From Adineta ricciae (taxonomy: Eukaryota > Rotifera > Eurotatoria > Adinetida > Adinetidae), in assembly GCA_905250025.1 (NCBI GenBank), contig CAJNOJ010000027.1, forward strand, positions 124,001-188,000: DNA of 64,000 nucleotides. Direction: 5' to 3'. Positions 38,921-49,882 of this stretch are shown piece after piece (position 1 is the first letter of the stretch; every line of letters starts with the position of its first letter). Under the pieces are notes generated by a model, which worked only from the letters and a program-made list of their open reading frames with translations, made no database searches and had not been told where the DNA came from. A program made the position numbers and the translations under genes.

Positions 38921-40086
38921 ATGGATAATAAATCAGCTCCAACAACGCCAGGTGTTTCAGGTGTCGATGAATGGCATGATGCATCAGCAGAAAGCAGTCC
39001 AACAAACGAAGAGTCTTCGTCGAAAAAAAAAGCAAATACCGGAACAGTTGATAAACGTTCTATGCAATTTAGTGGTAGTCTTGATATAAATGTGGACTTG
39101 AATTTAGGTCCTGCACCGCTGTCTTACGAAGAAAAGGCAATCCAAGAGCGGGAAAATTGTGATTATAAAACAAAAATCACCTTAGACATGGCGAAAAGTG
39201 GAACAGCACCACGCAAAATTCGTATTTATGCTGACGGTGAGTTGAACTTCATTGGTAGTCAGCTCAGATTCGATTTTTTCTCTTTAGGCATCTATGATTT
39301 ATTTCATGCTGGTCATGCTCGACAATTAATGCAAGCCAAGAACATCTTTAAGAACGTTTATCTACTTGTTGGTGTTTGTAATGATGATTTAACACATAGT
39401 AAGAAAGGCAAAACAGTTATGGACGAAGCAGAACGTTACGAAAGTGTGCGACATTGTCGGTACGTCGACGAAGTCGTCATTGATGCACCTTGGGTACTTG
39501 ACGATGAGTTTTTAACACAAAATAAAATCGATTTTGTTGCTCATGATGAAATCCCATACGGTGCTGAAGGCAGCGATGATATTTATCAACATATCAAAGT
39601 AAATCTCGAATCATGAATTTGGGATTAATAGTTTTCTTTCCGACGTCATTTTAGGCTCGTGGTATGTTCGTTGCAACTCAACGTACCGAAGGTGTCTCAA
39701 CATCTGATATTATTTGTCGTCTTGTTCGTGATTATGATATGTATGTTCGACGAAACTTAGCTCGGGGTTACTCGGCTCAAGACTTGAATGTTGGTTTTCT
39801 CAAGAAGAATCAACTGGAATTGCAAACACGTTTGGATACAGTGAAATCAAAATTTCGTACATATGAGGAAGAATCCAAAACATTTATGGAACGATGGGAG
39901 GACCGGAGTAAAGAATACATTCATAGTTTTATTAGTTTGTTCGAAAAATCAGGTGTTTTGCATTTACTTCACCGTTCTCAATCACCATCTATGATCGTCG
40001 GTGGTCACAGTGGTAAAAGTGACACTGAAGATGAAGATATTGCTTCTCAAAAGAAATCATCCAAATCAACGCATGAAACAAGATAA
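38921..40086 (+). CDS. PCYT1A: CTP:phosphocholine cytidylyltransferase
   Basis: Rate-limiting enzyme of the CDP-choline (Kennedy) pathway: CTP + phosphocholine to CDP-choline. Three exons (38921-39236, 39288-39598, 39655-40086) give 352 residues versus 367 in human PCYT1A. An acidic/Ser-rich N-terminus is followed by the nucleotidyltransferase fold: [20 protein letters not shown] with the HxGH motif, [37 protein letters not shown], and the CTP-binding [11 protein letters not shown]. An amphipathic membrane-sensing region follows ([29 protein letters not shown]), then a Ser/acidic tail that in the family is phosphorylated. The N-terminus lacks the Lys/Arg-rich nuclear signal seen in vertebrates, having only SSKKKANTG. 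Confidence 0.96.
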
Positions 40087-41097
40087 TTCTCTCATCTAAA
40101 CAAGAGTTTTGTTAGTTTTTATATAGAAATGTGCATAACATTGATGTATAACTTCTCTATCTTTCGGTTTTTTTTCTTGCCTCGAACAAATATTTAACAA
40201 AGCGTCTTATATAAAACTTAATCGATTGTGATCTCGTTGTTTATTGTGATTTCTGCAAAACATTTCAAGTATCTGCTAACCAAAATCTACCGTTTGCTTC
40301 TTCATTCAGTTTGTTTTCTTGTTATTCAACCAGTTCTAATCACTTTCTTCTACGAGTGAAATTAATAACAGAGAATATATGTTTTATTGGCTCGAAGCAT
40401 TCTCTCTTTTCAAGACTCATATAACAACACTAATGGTATGATGTCAGAGGAAAAGAACCGTTCTGTTAGTTCAGTGTTCGTATATAAATAATCTTGCGCG
40501 ATGGAAGGAAAGAAAGAAAGAAAGAAAAGGAGAAAAAAAATCGTCAAAGAAAAAAAGAAGTTCTAAACAACAAAAGAAAAAAAAAGTATTCGTCGATGTT
40601 GGTTGGTGCTTGATTCTCGTCTCGGGTATGTAATTCATTTCAGCGATGATTCGAACTGTGTGAAATAAAAAGAACTTCTTACTCAGTTCGAAAGTTCACA
40701 TTGCAAAGGAGAAAAGCATCGCTCTATTAAGCAGTTGCACAGCGTTTTGCATGCATCAGATGAGGTCGCTACCAATTCGAATACAAAAAAGAACTCGAGT
40801 TGTTCTCTGTATCAATCTGTCATCGCAATAATTTCATCGACAGTTCGCGTTGCTTACGGGTATGATTAGATAAGACTCGCCGAGATGATAATAGTTTGTT
40901 ATTCACATCATCCTTTCTAGCTAATGATTAGTCCATGTATAGAATAAATAGATGCAGTTTCTATTCCGATTCGGATCAAGCTTAGTGCTAAGTAAATCTC
41001 ATGAGTTTCTATCATCGATGGAAGATTTGCATGAGATATAAATAGAAGCATCAGTTTTTTTGTTTAGAAAGTTTTGACATCTCTGCATTGATATGCG
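40087..41097. other. Intergenic, PCYT1 to fucosyltransferase
   Basis: AT-rich, with a purine-only tract containing a GAAA microsatellite (about 40504-40530) and more A/G runs to 40585. No gene supported. Confidence 0.5.
40504..40530 (+). repeat. GAAA microsatellite
   Basis: About four consecutive AAAG/GAAA units in a purine-only stretch. Confidence 0.8.
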
Positions 41098-42620
41098 ATG
41101 GACAAACGAATCCACATGAAACGTTCAGTTAAGCTGAAGTGTCGGCATTATTTACTTCATTTTAAATGGCCTTTGTTCTGTTGTTTATTTTTACTTATCT
41201 TCATCTCGTTGAACTCGATGAGTTTTCCATCGTTGAGTTCTTCTCCGGATGAATTTCTCGTCCCAATCGAAATTTCGTATACAAATGTGATTTATCCAAC
41301 CGATGTTTTCCATAAAGATAATGGTAATATTAGTATAATCAATTATTTCCAAAGAAAAAATGAATTAAAAGCCATTGATGATAAAAAGGCGATTCAGAAC
41401 AAACAAAAAAGGATTATACCATTAGAGAAAGAGAAATTGGCGGTGAATTCTTATCTTATTCTCGAATTTACACGTGTTTTCCAACATCCACGTTTCTGTT
41501 CACATAAAAAACACGACATTTTCGGACGAACGTGTCCCTATACGAATTGGTACGTTAAAAACCCGAGCTCCTCCAACGAAAATCATGTCCGATTGTTTGT
41601 TCTAGTGAATACACATGTGATCTCAAACGTGAAAACGAATCAAATGTACTTCTAATGCACAAACGTGATTTAAATTTCGAGCAACTCGAAAAAATGACCC
41701 GTAATCCGGAACAAATCTGGCTTCTATGGCATGACGAATCTAACGAACAGTCAGAAAACATCAATCGCTTCAAATTCAACTGGACGGTGACATATCGGAC
41801 GAGTGCAGAAGCGTCCTTAGGTGCATACGGTATAACTATTGTCAAACCGAAACCATGGTCGATTAAACAATTGAACTCATGGATCGACAGTCAATTCACC
41901 ACTAGATATAATCAAGCTGTCTGGTAATGGATTTTTCTCGTCTTCTATGAACTCCGATAATCAAAAGAGGCATTTATATGAATTACTCGAGGGAGTGGAT
42001 TGATTTGACCGAGATCGTGCTGACGTTAAGTGATAATCTTCTGTGTTTTCTTTAGGTTTGTATCGAACTGTCGACCGCAAAAGCGTTTGGCGAAATTTCG
42101 TTCATTCCGTCAGCATTATCCGGTTGCTGCATTCGGCAAATGTATTTCTCCGAACAATTCATTTTCTCTCAACGCTCAATCTCAATCGACAAAAGATTGT
42201 GATCGTCAGTCGTCCTGTGAAAAAGCCTATCTAACAAAATCGAAGTTTTACCTTGCTTTTGAATCACAATCCTGTACGGACTACATCACAGAGAAATTCT
42301 GGCGTACACTCTCCGTCGGCGCCATACCAATCGTTAGCGGACCTGAACGAGAGAATTTTGCGCGTATTGCACCGCCTCATTCGTTTATTCATGTCAATGA
42401 TTATTCCTCCGACAAAGAACTAGCCGATGCGTTGCATTCAATCGAACAAAATCGAACTTTGTATGGAAAATATCATGCATGGAGAATGTATTATGATGTT
42501 TACTACGAAGCGAAAGATGTAGATCCGTATCGATTTTGTGAATTATGTTATCGATTGAATACTAATCGACAACGAATTTGGTACGAGAATATCAACGAAT
42601 GGTTTTTGGAGAAATGTTGA
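41098..42620 (+). CDS. GT10 alpha-1,3-fucosyltransferase
   Basis: Golgi type II glycosyltransferase transferring fucose from GDP-fucose to N-acetylglucosamine. Three exons (41098-41549, 41606-41923, 42056-42620) give 444 residues. A short basic cytoplasmic tail is followed by a signal anchor (WPLFCCLFLLIFISL, about residues 24-38) and a stem. The N-terminal domain of the catalytic part has QIWLLWHDESNEQ and FNWTVTYRTSAEA. The donor-binding half has AAFGKC, FYLAFESQSCTDYITEKFWR and VGAIPIVSGP, the canonical GT10 motif, followed by PHSFIHVNDYSS. Cys pairs near the C-terminus (FCELCYRL, and a final Cys) fit the family. The substrate cannot be told from sequence. Convergent with CCDC39, 112 bp between stops. 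Confidence 0.93.
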
Positions 42621-42732
42621 ATTTGAATGAACTTGCGATTTATGTCAGATATGCCATAGTGCTCAATTGTTTTGCTTATACTTTGTTCTTACTATCAACA
42701 GTGGTCGTGATGAGAAGTTTTTGCTTAGAAAG

Positions 42733-45700
42733 TCAATAAAATCTGTTTAAGCTACTTGCAGATGACTGTCTTGAATTTGAAGAACTATCGATGGAAATGT
42801 TAACAATATTTGGAACGATTTTCATGCTCGATGATGAGGATTTCTTTTCCGATTTCAGTGGAGAGATAGATGGTTTGATTGTAATCTTTCGGCCGTTTTC
42901 TTCAGATAATCGTTCGAATATATCGACAAGATGTTCGTCACCGATAGACAAGCAAAGAGAGATAAGTTGTTGCTCGATTTGCTTATTCATTTCACGCTGT
43001 ACTCGAACATCAACATCTTCCTCATAATCGTGGTCCTTCATCTAAGATGAAAACTTCTACTACACGATCCTTTTCTGGTATTGATTACCAACCCGTTGAT
43101 TGATTCGAGCTATTTTCATATGATACTTATCGATTTCATCTTCGAATTTTCTTGCAATCTCGTGCTTATCGGCAATAGCGATTGAATTGCGCTGAATTTC
43201 ATCTTCTAATTCAGCAAGAGAATTCTGTATGGAAGAAAAAATATTATTCTAGCGACGAAATCTTGTTATCCTACTGATTTATGCTTGTCTATCAATTCCT
43301 TTAAACATTTCCGACGGATTTTTACTTGTTCAGTGGCAGCTCGAAGATGCTCTTCAAGTTCTTTCATTTCGCACATTTTCTCACTCGATTCGTTCAGTTT
43401 CTCAAACGTCTTTTTCACATCGGAGTTTTTCCACTTCAATATTTGCACTGTATTCTCCAAAGCACGCAATTCCGTTTCAGCCTTCATCACTAGTGCTTCC
43501 AATTGATCACCTTGTTTCAACAGATCTTCTTTCATTTGAGCCGACTATGCGACACATAAAGCAATCAGACGTAGACTTCATCAATTCATCTACTTTAATG
43601 ATATGTTGAGCTTGAAGGAGAAGATTTTCTTCATCGGAGCTGACAGTATTGATGATCATAGCGTAACCTTCATACCGTTGCTTTAATTTCGTGATTTTAG
43701 TTATGCGCATTGCTAATTCCGTGGAAATAGTCGCTTTTTTCGTTCGCTCATCGTTGTAGCGTAAACGAAATAGATGTGTATTTGCTTGAACTTCCAGACG
43801 ACGTTCTTTCATCGCCTAGATGAACGTATAGGAAATGTTGTCTGTGGAATTTAACATCTACTTTTTGTATTTCGATTCGTTGTTGTTCTAAAGTAGAATT
43901 GGTTTCACTTGAGTTATGTAGAATGTCTTTCAAATGGTTTAATTCCACTCGAAGAAGATTTATTTCGACTAAAGAATCCTTTAAACAAGAAATCGAATGA
44001 TTTTTCTTCGAAAACAAGTTTTTACTTCTTTTTCATCGTTGAGTTTCTTCATCATTTTGTCACTTAGATTTGTATAAAGGTCAAACTGAAGAAACTTTTC
44101 GTTGAACTCATTCTTCTCTGTATTCGATTGATCGAAATTCCGTTTAACAATTCGTAATTCTTCGTGAACAACTTTCATTTGATATTCTAATTGATCATGC
44201 TCGGATTTTTTCTTTTCGAAATCATTTTTCAATTGACGAATCTTCGATTCAGTTTCCGAACTCTTCTCGTTACTTTTTTCACCTAACAATCGATTCAAAC
44301 GTCGCTCAATTGTTTGTTTCAGAAAGTCTTGATGGTAAATCAATTCCTGTTGTTTAAATAACTGCTGATCGAGTCTATGAATGTGATTTCGAATGCTTTG
44401 AATCTGATTTCGATACGTTTGATTGTTAATGTCAAATTGTTGTTCGCGTTTTCGCAATGAAGACAACTCATTGTTTAGTTGAAAGAGATGTTCGGAGAAT
44501 GTTTTGAATTGATGATTGAGACTAGTTTGATATTTTCGTTCGTTTACCAGAGATGTTTCGAGTTTCGATAGTTTCTCTTGAATAGTGATGTTTTCGTTGA
44601 GAGTGAACTGTTTACGATCAAGGATTTGCTCTTGACGTTGTTTGAGTTTAGTTAGTCTGAGATAGAAAAGAAAGTTTTGCGTTGATAGAAAAGATGAAAT
44701 ATGTACTGATGTTCTTTGAGAGACAGAGTCGCCTTTAATTCATTGAATACAACACGTTCACGTTGTAATTGAGTTTCTGTGTTGCTGAGAACCGTTTTCA
44801 ATGAAAGTATCTAGTAAAGTGTTCATGTTTATCTTAGTTCTATTTAAGAAGTATTGATTTACTTCGGTTTCTAAGTTGCGATGGTTATCATTCAACGTCC
44901 TTTGCTTTGCTTTTAATGTCTTCACTTTATGCTTGGCCAGACCGATCAATTTCTCGGTTATTATGTTATTCTTTTGTTCACGTTCGTAAAAAATTTTCTG
45001 TTCGTTTAACTTTTGTCCGCTTGAGCGAAGTTTGATTTTGATTTGAACTAGTTCCTAAATGTTTTCATCGTTTTCTCCTTCGGTTTTCACCTAACCTACT
45101 TGAGCCAGTTTATCGATATCATTGTCTTTCCTTTGCATTTGGATGAGAATAATTTCCCATTGTTTAATCAGCTGTTGACGTTGACTATGAGAACGACGGA
45201 ATGTACCCGCTATTTTATCTAATTCAACTTCTAAGATCGAGTACACAAGTGTTTCTTCTTCGGTAGCTCGTTTCAATTTAACAGATTTTTCAGACAAACG
45301 TTCAAGTTCGTTCGTTAATTCCTATCGAAAAAGGAGAGCGAGATGGAACATCCGAAGGTTTTTCGGTTTACTTTGATTCGAATATCATCTTCTCGGGTAT
45401 ATCTTAGGAAATAAAATGCTTCTTCATCACGTTTTTTCATCGATTCCATTAGATTTTCTAAAATTTCTTTTTCATTGCATGTTTCACTGTCAATCTTCAG
45501 TATTTCTGCCTTCAACCGGCTTACTTCCGACTGATACGAATGCATGAAATGAAAACCCTTCGTTAGTCGTTCGAATCTAATTCACCTCGAAATGAGTTTT
45601 TCTCATGATGAATTTCTTCAATTGATCATCCAGGTGTCCATTTAGCCGTTCTAACCGACGTATTTCAACAATATCGATATTTAAATACGATTGTTCATTT

Positions 45701-46030
45701 GTTTTTTCCGCACGACGTGCTGCTAATAATCTCTAGGAAAAACAAATATTGATTAAACACACGAGATTGTCATGAAAATAATCTTAAAACTTCGATCGTT
45801 TGAATTTCTTCTTGTACGATCTTTTGATGATCTTCGAGTAAATGAATCCGATCGATATTTTCATCAATATCTAATTGTTTCCTTGCGAGTTCTTTCGTTT
45901 TTGCTTCAACGTTCTCTTCCAACAGACGATTTTCATCATTGCTCAATGCTGCTGGAATTCGAGTATCGACATACTCATCATCGAACGTCTTCCGGCTTCG
46001 AAACCAATTCGAAAGAGGTTGAAAGTTCAT
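42733..46030 (-). CDS. CCDC39: CCDC39, axonemal 96-nm ruler coiled-coil protein
   Basis: With CCDC40, forms the ruler that sets the 96-nm repeat of motile cilia and anchors inner dynein arms and the nexin-dynein regulatory complex. Nearly all of it is coiled coil across about ten exons. The start is taken at ATG 46030 (MNFQPLSNWF); an upstream extension would begin with a non-ATG codon. Diagnostic stretches match CCDC39 in order: AALSNDENRLLEENV at the N-terminus, SQRQQLIKQWEIILIQMQRK, KQQELIYHQDFLKQTIERRL and RALENTVQILKWKNSDVKKT. The C-terminus is Ser-rich (SIDSSSNSRQSSASS), as in vertebrates. Cilia are essential for the rotifer corona and flame cells. Confidence 0.92.
42735..42740 (+). terminator. 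Fucosyltransferase polyadenylation signal inside CCDC39 coding end
   Basis: The first AATAAA after the fucosyltransferase stop. On the other strand the same bases are the last codons and stop of CCDC39 (Phe-Tyr-stop, stop codon at 42733-42735). Confidence 0.55.
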
Positions 46031-46361
46031 GTTAAGAGTTTGTCTGAGCGAAGGCGCCACTCATTATCGACAACATTAATTATTTTCAATACGTGTTTAA
46101 CTGTCGTTGAAAACTGCTTGAAATTAATTAATGCCATTGGAAAAGACAAAAAGTTAGAAACAAAAAAATGTCATTTCTACCTTTTTAATCACGCTCCGTA
46201 AACATTCTTTGTGGAGTTAGAAAGACGAGATCTTGTTAGGTTACTGTTTTTGACAAAGAAGACTATACGAGTGAGAAAAAAATCTCTCATATTTTTGTTC
46301 TTTCGCTCTTTCAGAAGTCAAGAATATATAACGGATTAGTTGTGCGTATTGAGTCGGAAGT
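46031..46361. other. Divergent intergenic region, CCDC39 to small gene
   Basis: 331 bp between divergent starts; probably a shared promoter. I looked for an RFX X-box and did not find a good match. Confidence 0.45.
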
Positions 46362-46605
46362 ATGACACTGGAATTAGAATACAGCCCAAGTAATTTGGCT
46401 TTTTATACAACGTGGTGGTTAACGTCAAAATCATCAAATTTTTGCCTTAAATCAGAGGAGAAGTGTGTTACTTTTCCACAGGTAATTCTCGAATGAATAA
46501 TAAACATGTTTTTAAGTGATTTTTTTGTCATTTTAGATTGTTGAAAAGCCAGAACCGAAAGTAAATTGTTGTCTTCCAATAACAAAACTCCGTATAAAAC
46601 GATAG
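46362..46605 (+). CDS. Tiny spliced gene, 62-residue protein, unknown
   Basis: No family recognised. Exon 1 (46362-46481) encodes 40 residues starting MTLELEYSPSNLAFYTTWWL and ends at CAG before GTAATT. Intron 46482-46536 is 55 bp, ends TCATTTTAG, and is of the length usual in this window. Exon 2 (46537-46605) encodes IVEKPEPKVNCCLPITKLRI, then KR and stop. The joined frame is open and phase 0. Four cysteines are present, two adjacent in exon 2; no signal peptide. Reading without splicing stops just after the donor, so a plain ORF search misses it. Head-to-head with CCDC39, so perhaps co-expressed in ciliated cells (inference). Confidence 0.5.
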
Positions 46606-47209
46606 ATCGACGACAAAGATGTGCCTGTTTTTCTCGACAAAAAATCATGAGAACTTTCATCTTTTCTTGTTGACATTTACAACAGTGATTCATACTGGTC
46701 AGACATAATTAGAGTTTTACAGCTTCTCGAAAGGCAAACATATTCTTTTCTACAGATTTAATCGATGCTTATTCAGAAATAAGCAGAAGAATAAACCTGG
46801 ATGTTTTTGATTGATTTCAGAGATTGTATGAAATAAATATTGTTTTTCCAAAACAGTTTAATGGTGGAAATGAAAGTCTTGTCTATTCATACGTTCTTTC
46901 AGCAGTACCTTAATTCACGCTGTTATGTTTCTATAAATAGCCTTATTCACCGATAATGCAATTCACTGCTCCTTTCTCACTTGAAAAGAAAACATCGTAA
47001 TCCTTTTTATGAGTTACTATTTCGTGGGTTGAAAAGTAACGAAATGTTTTTTTTCTTTCGTATTTACTCTGACGAAAACTTTTGCTTTTTTTATTTGGTT
47101 AACAGAGCAAACGAAACGAAATGAAATGAATACTATACTACTTCATTTCAAAGTGCACGCAGCATTTGCAAAGAGAGAAAAAAACGAGTAGAGCACAAAC
47201 AGATTTTCA
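46606..47209. other. Intergenic, upstream of the ADP-ribosyltransferase gene
   Basis: AT-rich; no supported gene. Would include the promoter of the 47210 gene. Confidence 0.5.
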
Positions 47210-49882
47210 ATGTTCACGCGAAAAGCCGAATCAAATCCCATGTTTCCAGAAATATCTGGTGAATCTGAATCCAATGATCAACGAAAGATACAAAACGTTG
47301 TTCTTGTTTGGTTGGATGATAATATCGAGACGAACAGCGAAGATTCTCAAAACACATTAACAAAACTTCAGCAAATTGTTAATAACGTTCATACATTCAC
47401 TGACAACGATCAATGCATCGAATTTATAATAAGCATGAGGGACAACAGAGTATTTCTAATCACTTCAGGAGCCATTGCACGTAATATCGTGCCTTGTGTA
47501 CACGACATTAGTCAATTGAATTTGTTTCTTATATTTTGTGCTAACAAGGAATACCACGAACAATGGGCAAAAGATTGGCCGAAGATCAGAGGTGTTTTCA
47601 CAGATATCAAACTGGTCTGCGATACTCTGAAAAACGCAGCGCGAGAATGTGAAAAGAACGCTATATCAATGAGCTTTGTCACATCTGACAAGCGGCCAGA
47701 TCAATTACCTGCATCGTTCATGTACACACAATTAATAAAAGAAACATTATTAAGAATCCAGTTTGAAGAGTGTCATATCCGAGAATATTTTGACTATTGT
47801 CGCAAATTATTTGCTAATAATAAAGTGCAACTCGATACAATCGACCAAATAGAACAAAATTATCATGATAAACTACCAGTATACTGGTACAGTTACGTTG
47901 GTTTCATGTATTCTATGCTTAACCAAGCTTTAAGACTGATGGATACAGATATAATTATACGAATGGGTTTTTTTGTTAAAGATCTCCATCAATGCATCGA
48001 GCAACTGCACAAAAAGCAATGCATGACTCATCACTTCCCTCCCAAATTTACTGTTTATCGTGGTCAAGGATTGTCAACTGCAGAATTCCAACAGTTGACG
48101 CAAGCCAAAGGTAGTCTACTATCGTTCAACAACTTCTTGTCTACGAGCCTCGACTATGATACTTCTGAAGCCTTTGCTGCGAATAATGCGAACAACGCTG
48201 ACACAATAGGAATTCTCTTCCTGATCGATATCGATCCCACACAGACAACAACTCCGTTTGCATCAATTCAAGAGTATAGTAATTATAAATCCGAGGTAGA
48301 GATACTATTTTCCATGCATAGCATTTTTCGCGTGCAAGACATCAAACCTGTTCGCCATAGAAATCAACTCTATGAAGTACCTTTGGCACTTACCAACGCC
48401 AATGATCCACAGTTAGTTGCGCTTAGTAATTCCATCAGACAAGACGCCTTTTCAAATGCCGAAGGGTGGTCTAGTTTATGCACAATACTATCCGCCCTCG
48501 GTCAGCATTCCAACGCAGAACAAATTTATAACAATAGACTGGATCAGGAAACAGATCCCCATGTTCGACATTCACTACAAAGAAATCTCGCCATCATCCA
48601 TAGTAAAAACGGAGCATATCTAACGGCACTCCAGGTTTTCGAGGAATCGATCATTATCGACGAGAAAGCTCTACCTTCCAATCATCCTGATTTAGCCTCC
48701 TCATACAACAACATCGGGTTAGTTTATTCTGATATGGGTGAATATCAAAGAGCACTTTCATCCTACGAAAAAGCTCTGGCGATTCAGCAACAAATTCTAC
48801 CTTCCAATCATCCTGATTTAGCCTCCTCATTCAACAACATCGGGTTAGTTTATTCTCGTATGGGTGAATATCAAAGAGCACTTTCATCACACGAAAAAGC
48901 TCTGGCGATTCGTGAACAAATTCTACCTTCCAATCATCCTGATTTAGCCTCCTCATACAACAACATCGGGGCAGTTTATTCTCGTGTGGGTGAATATCAA
49001 ACAGCACTTTCATCGTTCGAATCAGCTCTGGCGATTCGTGAACAAATTCTACCTTCCAATCATCCTGATTTAGCCTCCTCATACAACAACATCGGGTTAG
49101 TTTATTCTCGTATGGGTGAATATCAAAGAGCACTTTCATCACACGAAAAAGCTCTGGCGATTCGTGAACAAATTCTACCTTCCAATCATCCTGATTTAGC
49201 CTCCTCATACAACAACATCGGGGCAGTTTATTCTCGTGTGGGTGAATATCAAACAGCACTTTCATCGTTCGAATCAGCTCTGGCGATTCGTGAACAAATT
49301 CTACCTTCCAATCATCCTGATTTAGCCTCCTCATACAACAACATCGGGTTAGTTTATTCTCGTATGGGTGAATATCAAAGAGCACTTTCATCACACGAAA
49401 AAGCTCTGGCGATTCAGCAACAAATTCTACCTTCCAATCATCCTGATTTAGCCTCCTCATTCAACAACATCGGGTTAGTTTATTCTGATATGGGTGAATG
49501 TCAAACAGCACTTTCATCACACGAAAAAGCTCTAGCGATTCGTGAACAAATTCTACCTTCCAATCATCCTGATTTAGCCTCCTCATACAACAACATCGGG
49601 TTAGTTTATTCTGATATGGGTGAATATCAAAGAGCACTTTCATCACACGAAAAAGCTCTAGCGATTCGTGAACAAATTCTACCTTCCAATCATCCTGATT
49701 TAGCCTCCTCATTCAACAACATCGGGTTAGTTTATTCTGATATGGGTGAATGTCAAACAGCACTTTCATCCTACGAAAAAGCTCTGGCGATTCAGCAACA
49801 AATTCTACCTTCCAATCATCCGAAATTAACGTCTTTACAGGAGCTCATGACTTTATTGTATTGTAAGTTGAATAGTTATTAG
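47210..49882 (+). CDS. ADP-ribosyltransferase-TPR protein, intronless
   Basis: 890 residues in one uninterrupted frame, unlike the intron-rich neighbours. Residues about 25-165 form an alpha/beta domain I cannot name (NVVLVWLDD, RVFLITSGAIAR, LNLFLIFCANKEYHEQW). Next is an arginine-type mono-ADP-ribosyltransferase domain with the R-S-ExE triad: Arg284 in VYRGQGL, Ser311-Thr-Ser313 in NNFLSTSLDYD, and Glu362-x-Glu364 in KSEVEILFS. Triad geometry predicts an active enzyme using NAD. From residue 488 there are nine 42-residue TPRs of the kinesin-light-chain type, then a partial tenth. TPRs likely bind a protein partner. Such ART-TPR fusions are expanded in bdelloid rotifers. Start chosen at the first in-frame Met; the alternative Met11 is close by. 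Target unknown. Confidence 0.92.
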   Translation: MFTRKAESNPMFPEISGESESNDQRKIQNVVLVWLDDNIETNSEDSQNTLTKLQQIVNNVHTFTDNDQCIEFIISMRDNRVFLITSGAIARNIVPCVHDISQLNLFLIFCANKEYHEQWAKDWPKIRGVFTDIKLVCDTLKNAARECEKNAISMSFVTSDKRPDQLPASFMYTQLIKETLLRIQFEECHIREYFDYCRKLFANNKVQLDTIDQIEQNYHDKLPVYWYSYVGFMYSMLNQALRLMDTDIIIRMGFFVKDLHQCIEQLHKKQCMTHHFPPKFTVYRGQGLSTAEFQQLTQAKGSLLSFNNFLSTSLDYDTSEAFAANNANNADTIGILFLIDIDPTQTTTPFASIQEYSNYKSEVEILFSMHSIFRVQDIKPVRHRNQLYEVPLALTNANDPQLVALSNSIRQDAFSNAEGWSSLCTILSALGQHSNAEQIYNNRLDQETDPHVRHSLQRNLAIIHSKNGAYLTALQVFEESIIIDEKALPSNHPDLASSYNNIGLVYSDMGEYQRALSSYEKALAIQQQILPSNHPDLASSFNNIGLVYSRMGEYQRALSSHEKALAIREQILPSNHPDLASSYNNIGAVYSRVGEYQTALSSFESALAIREQILPSNHPDLASSYNNIGLVYSRMGEYQRALSSHEKALAIREQILPSNHPDLASSYNNIGAVYSRVGEYQTALSSFESALAIREQILPSNHPDLASSYNNIGLVYSRMGEYQRALSSHEKALAIQQQILPSNHPDLASSFNNIGLVYSDMGECQTALSSHEKALAIREQILPSNHPDLASSYNNIGLVYSDMGEYQRALSSHEKALAIREQILPSNHPDLASSFNNIGLVYSDMGECQTALSSYEKALAIQQQILPSNHPKLTSLQELMTLLYCKLNSY
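48671..49804 (+). repeat. Nine 126-bp coding tandem repeats (TPR array)
   Basis: Nine exact-length 126-bp units, each starting with codons for LPSNHPDLASS. Units differ at a few positions (YNNIG/FNNIG, SRMGEYQRAL, SRVGEYQTAL, SDMGECQTAL). Units 3-4 (48923-49174) and 5-6 (49175-49426) repeat as a 252-bp pair, showing recent expansion by unequal exchange or slippage. Confidence 0.95.

Noticed and set aside
48831..49712. Long antisense open frames over the TPR array
   Set aside because: They repeat with the 126-bp period and exist only because the repeat unit lacks stops in that frame.
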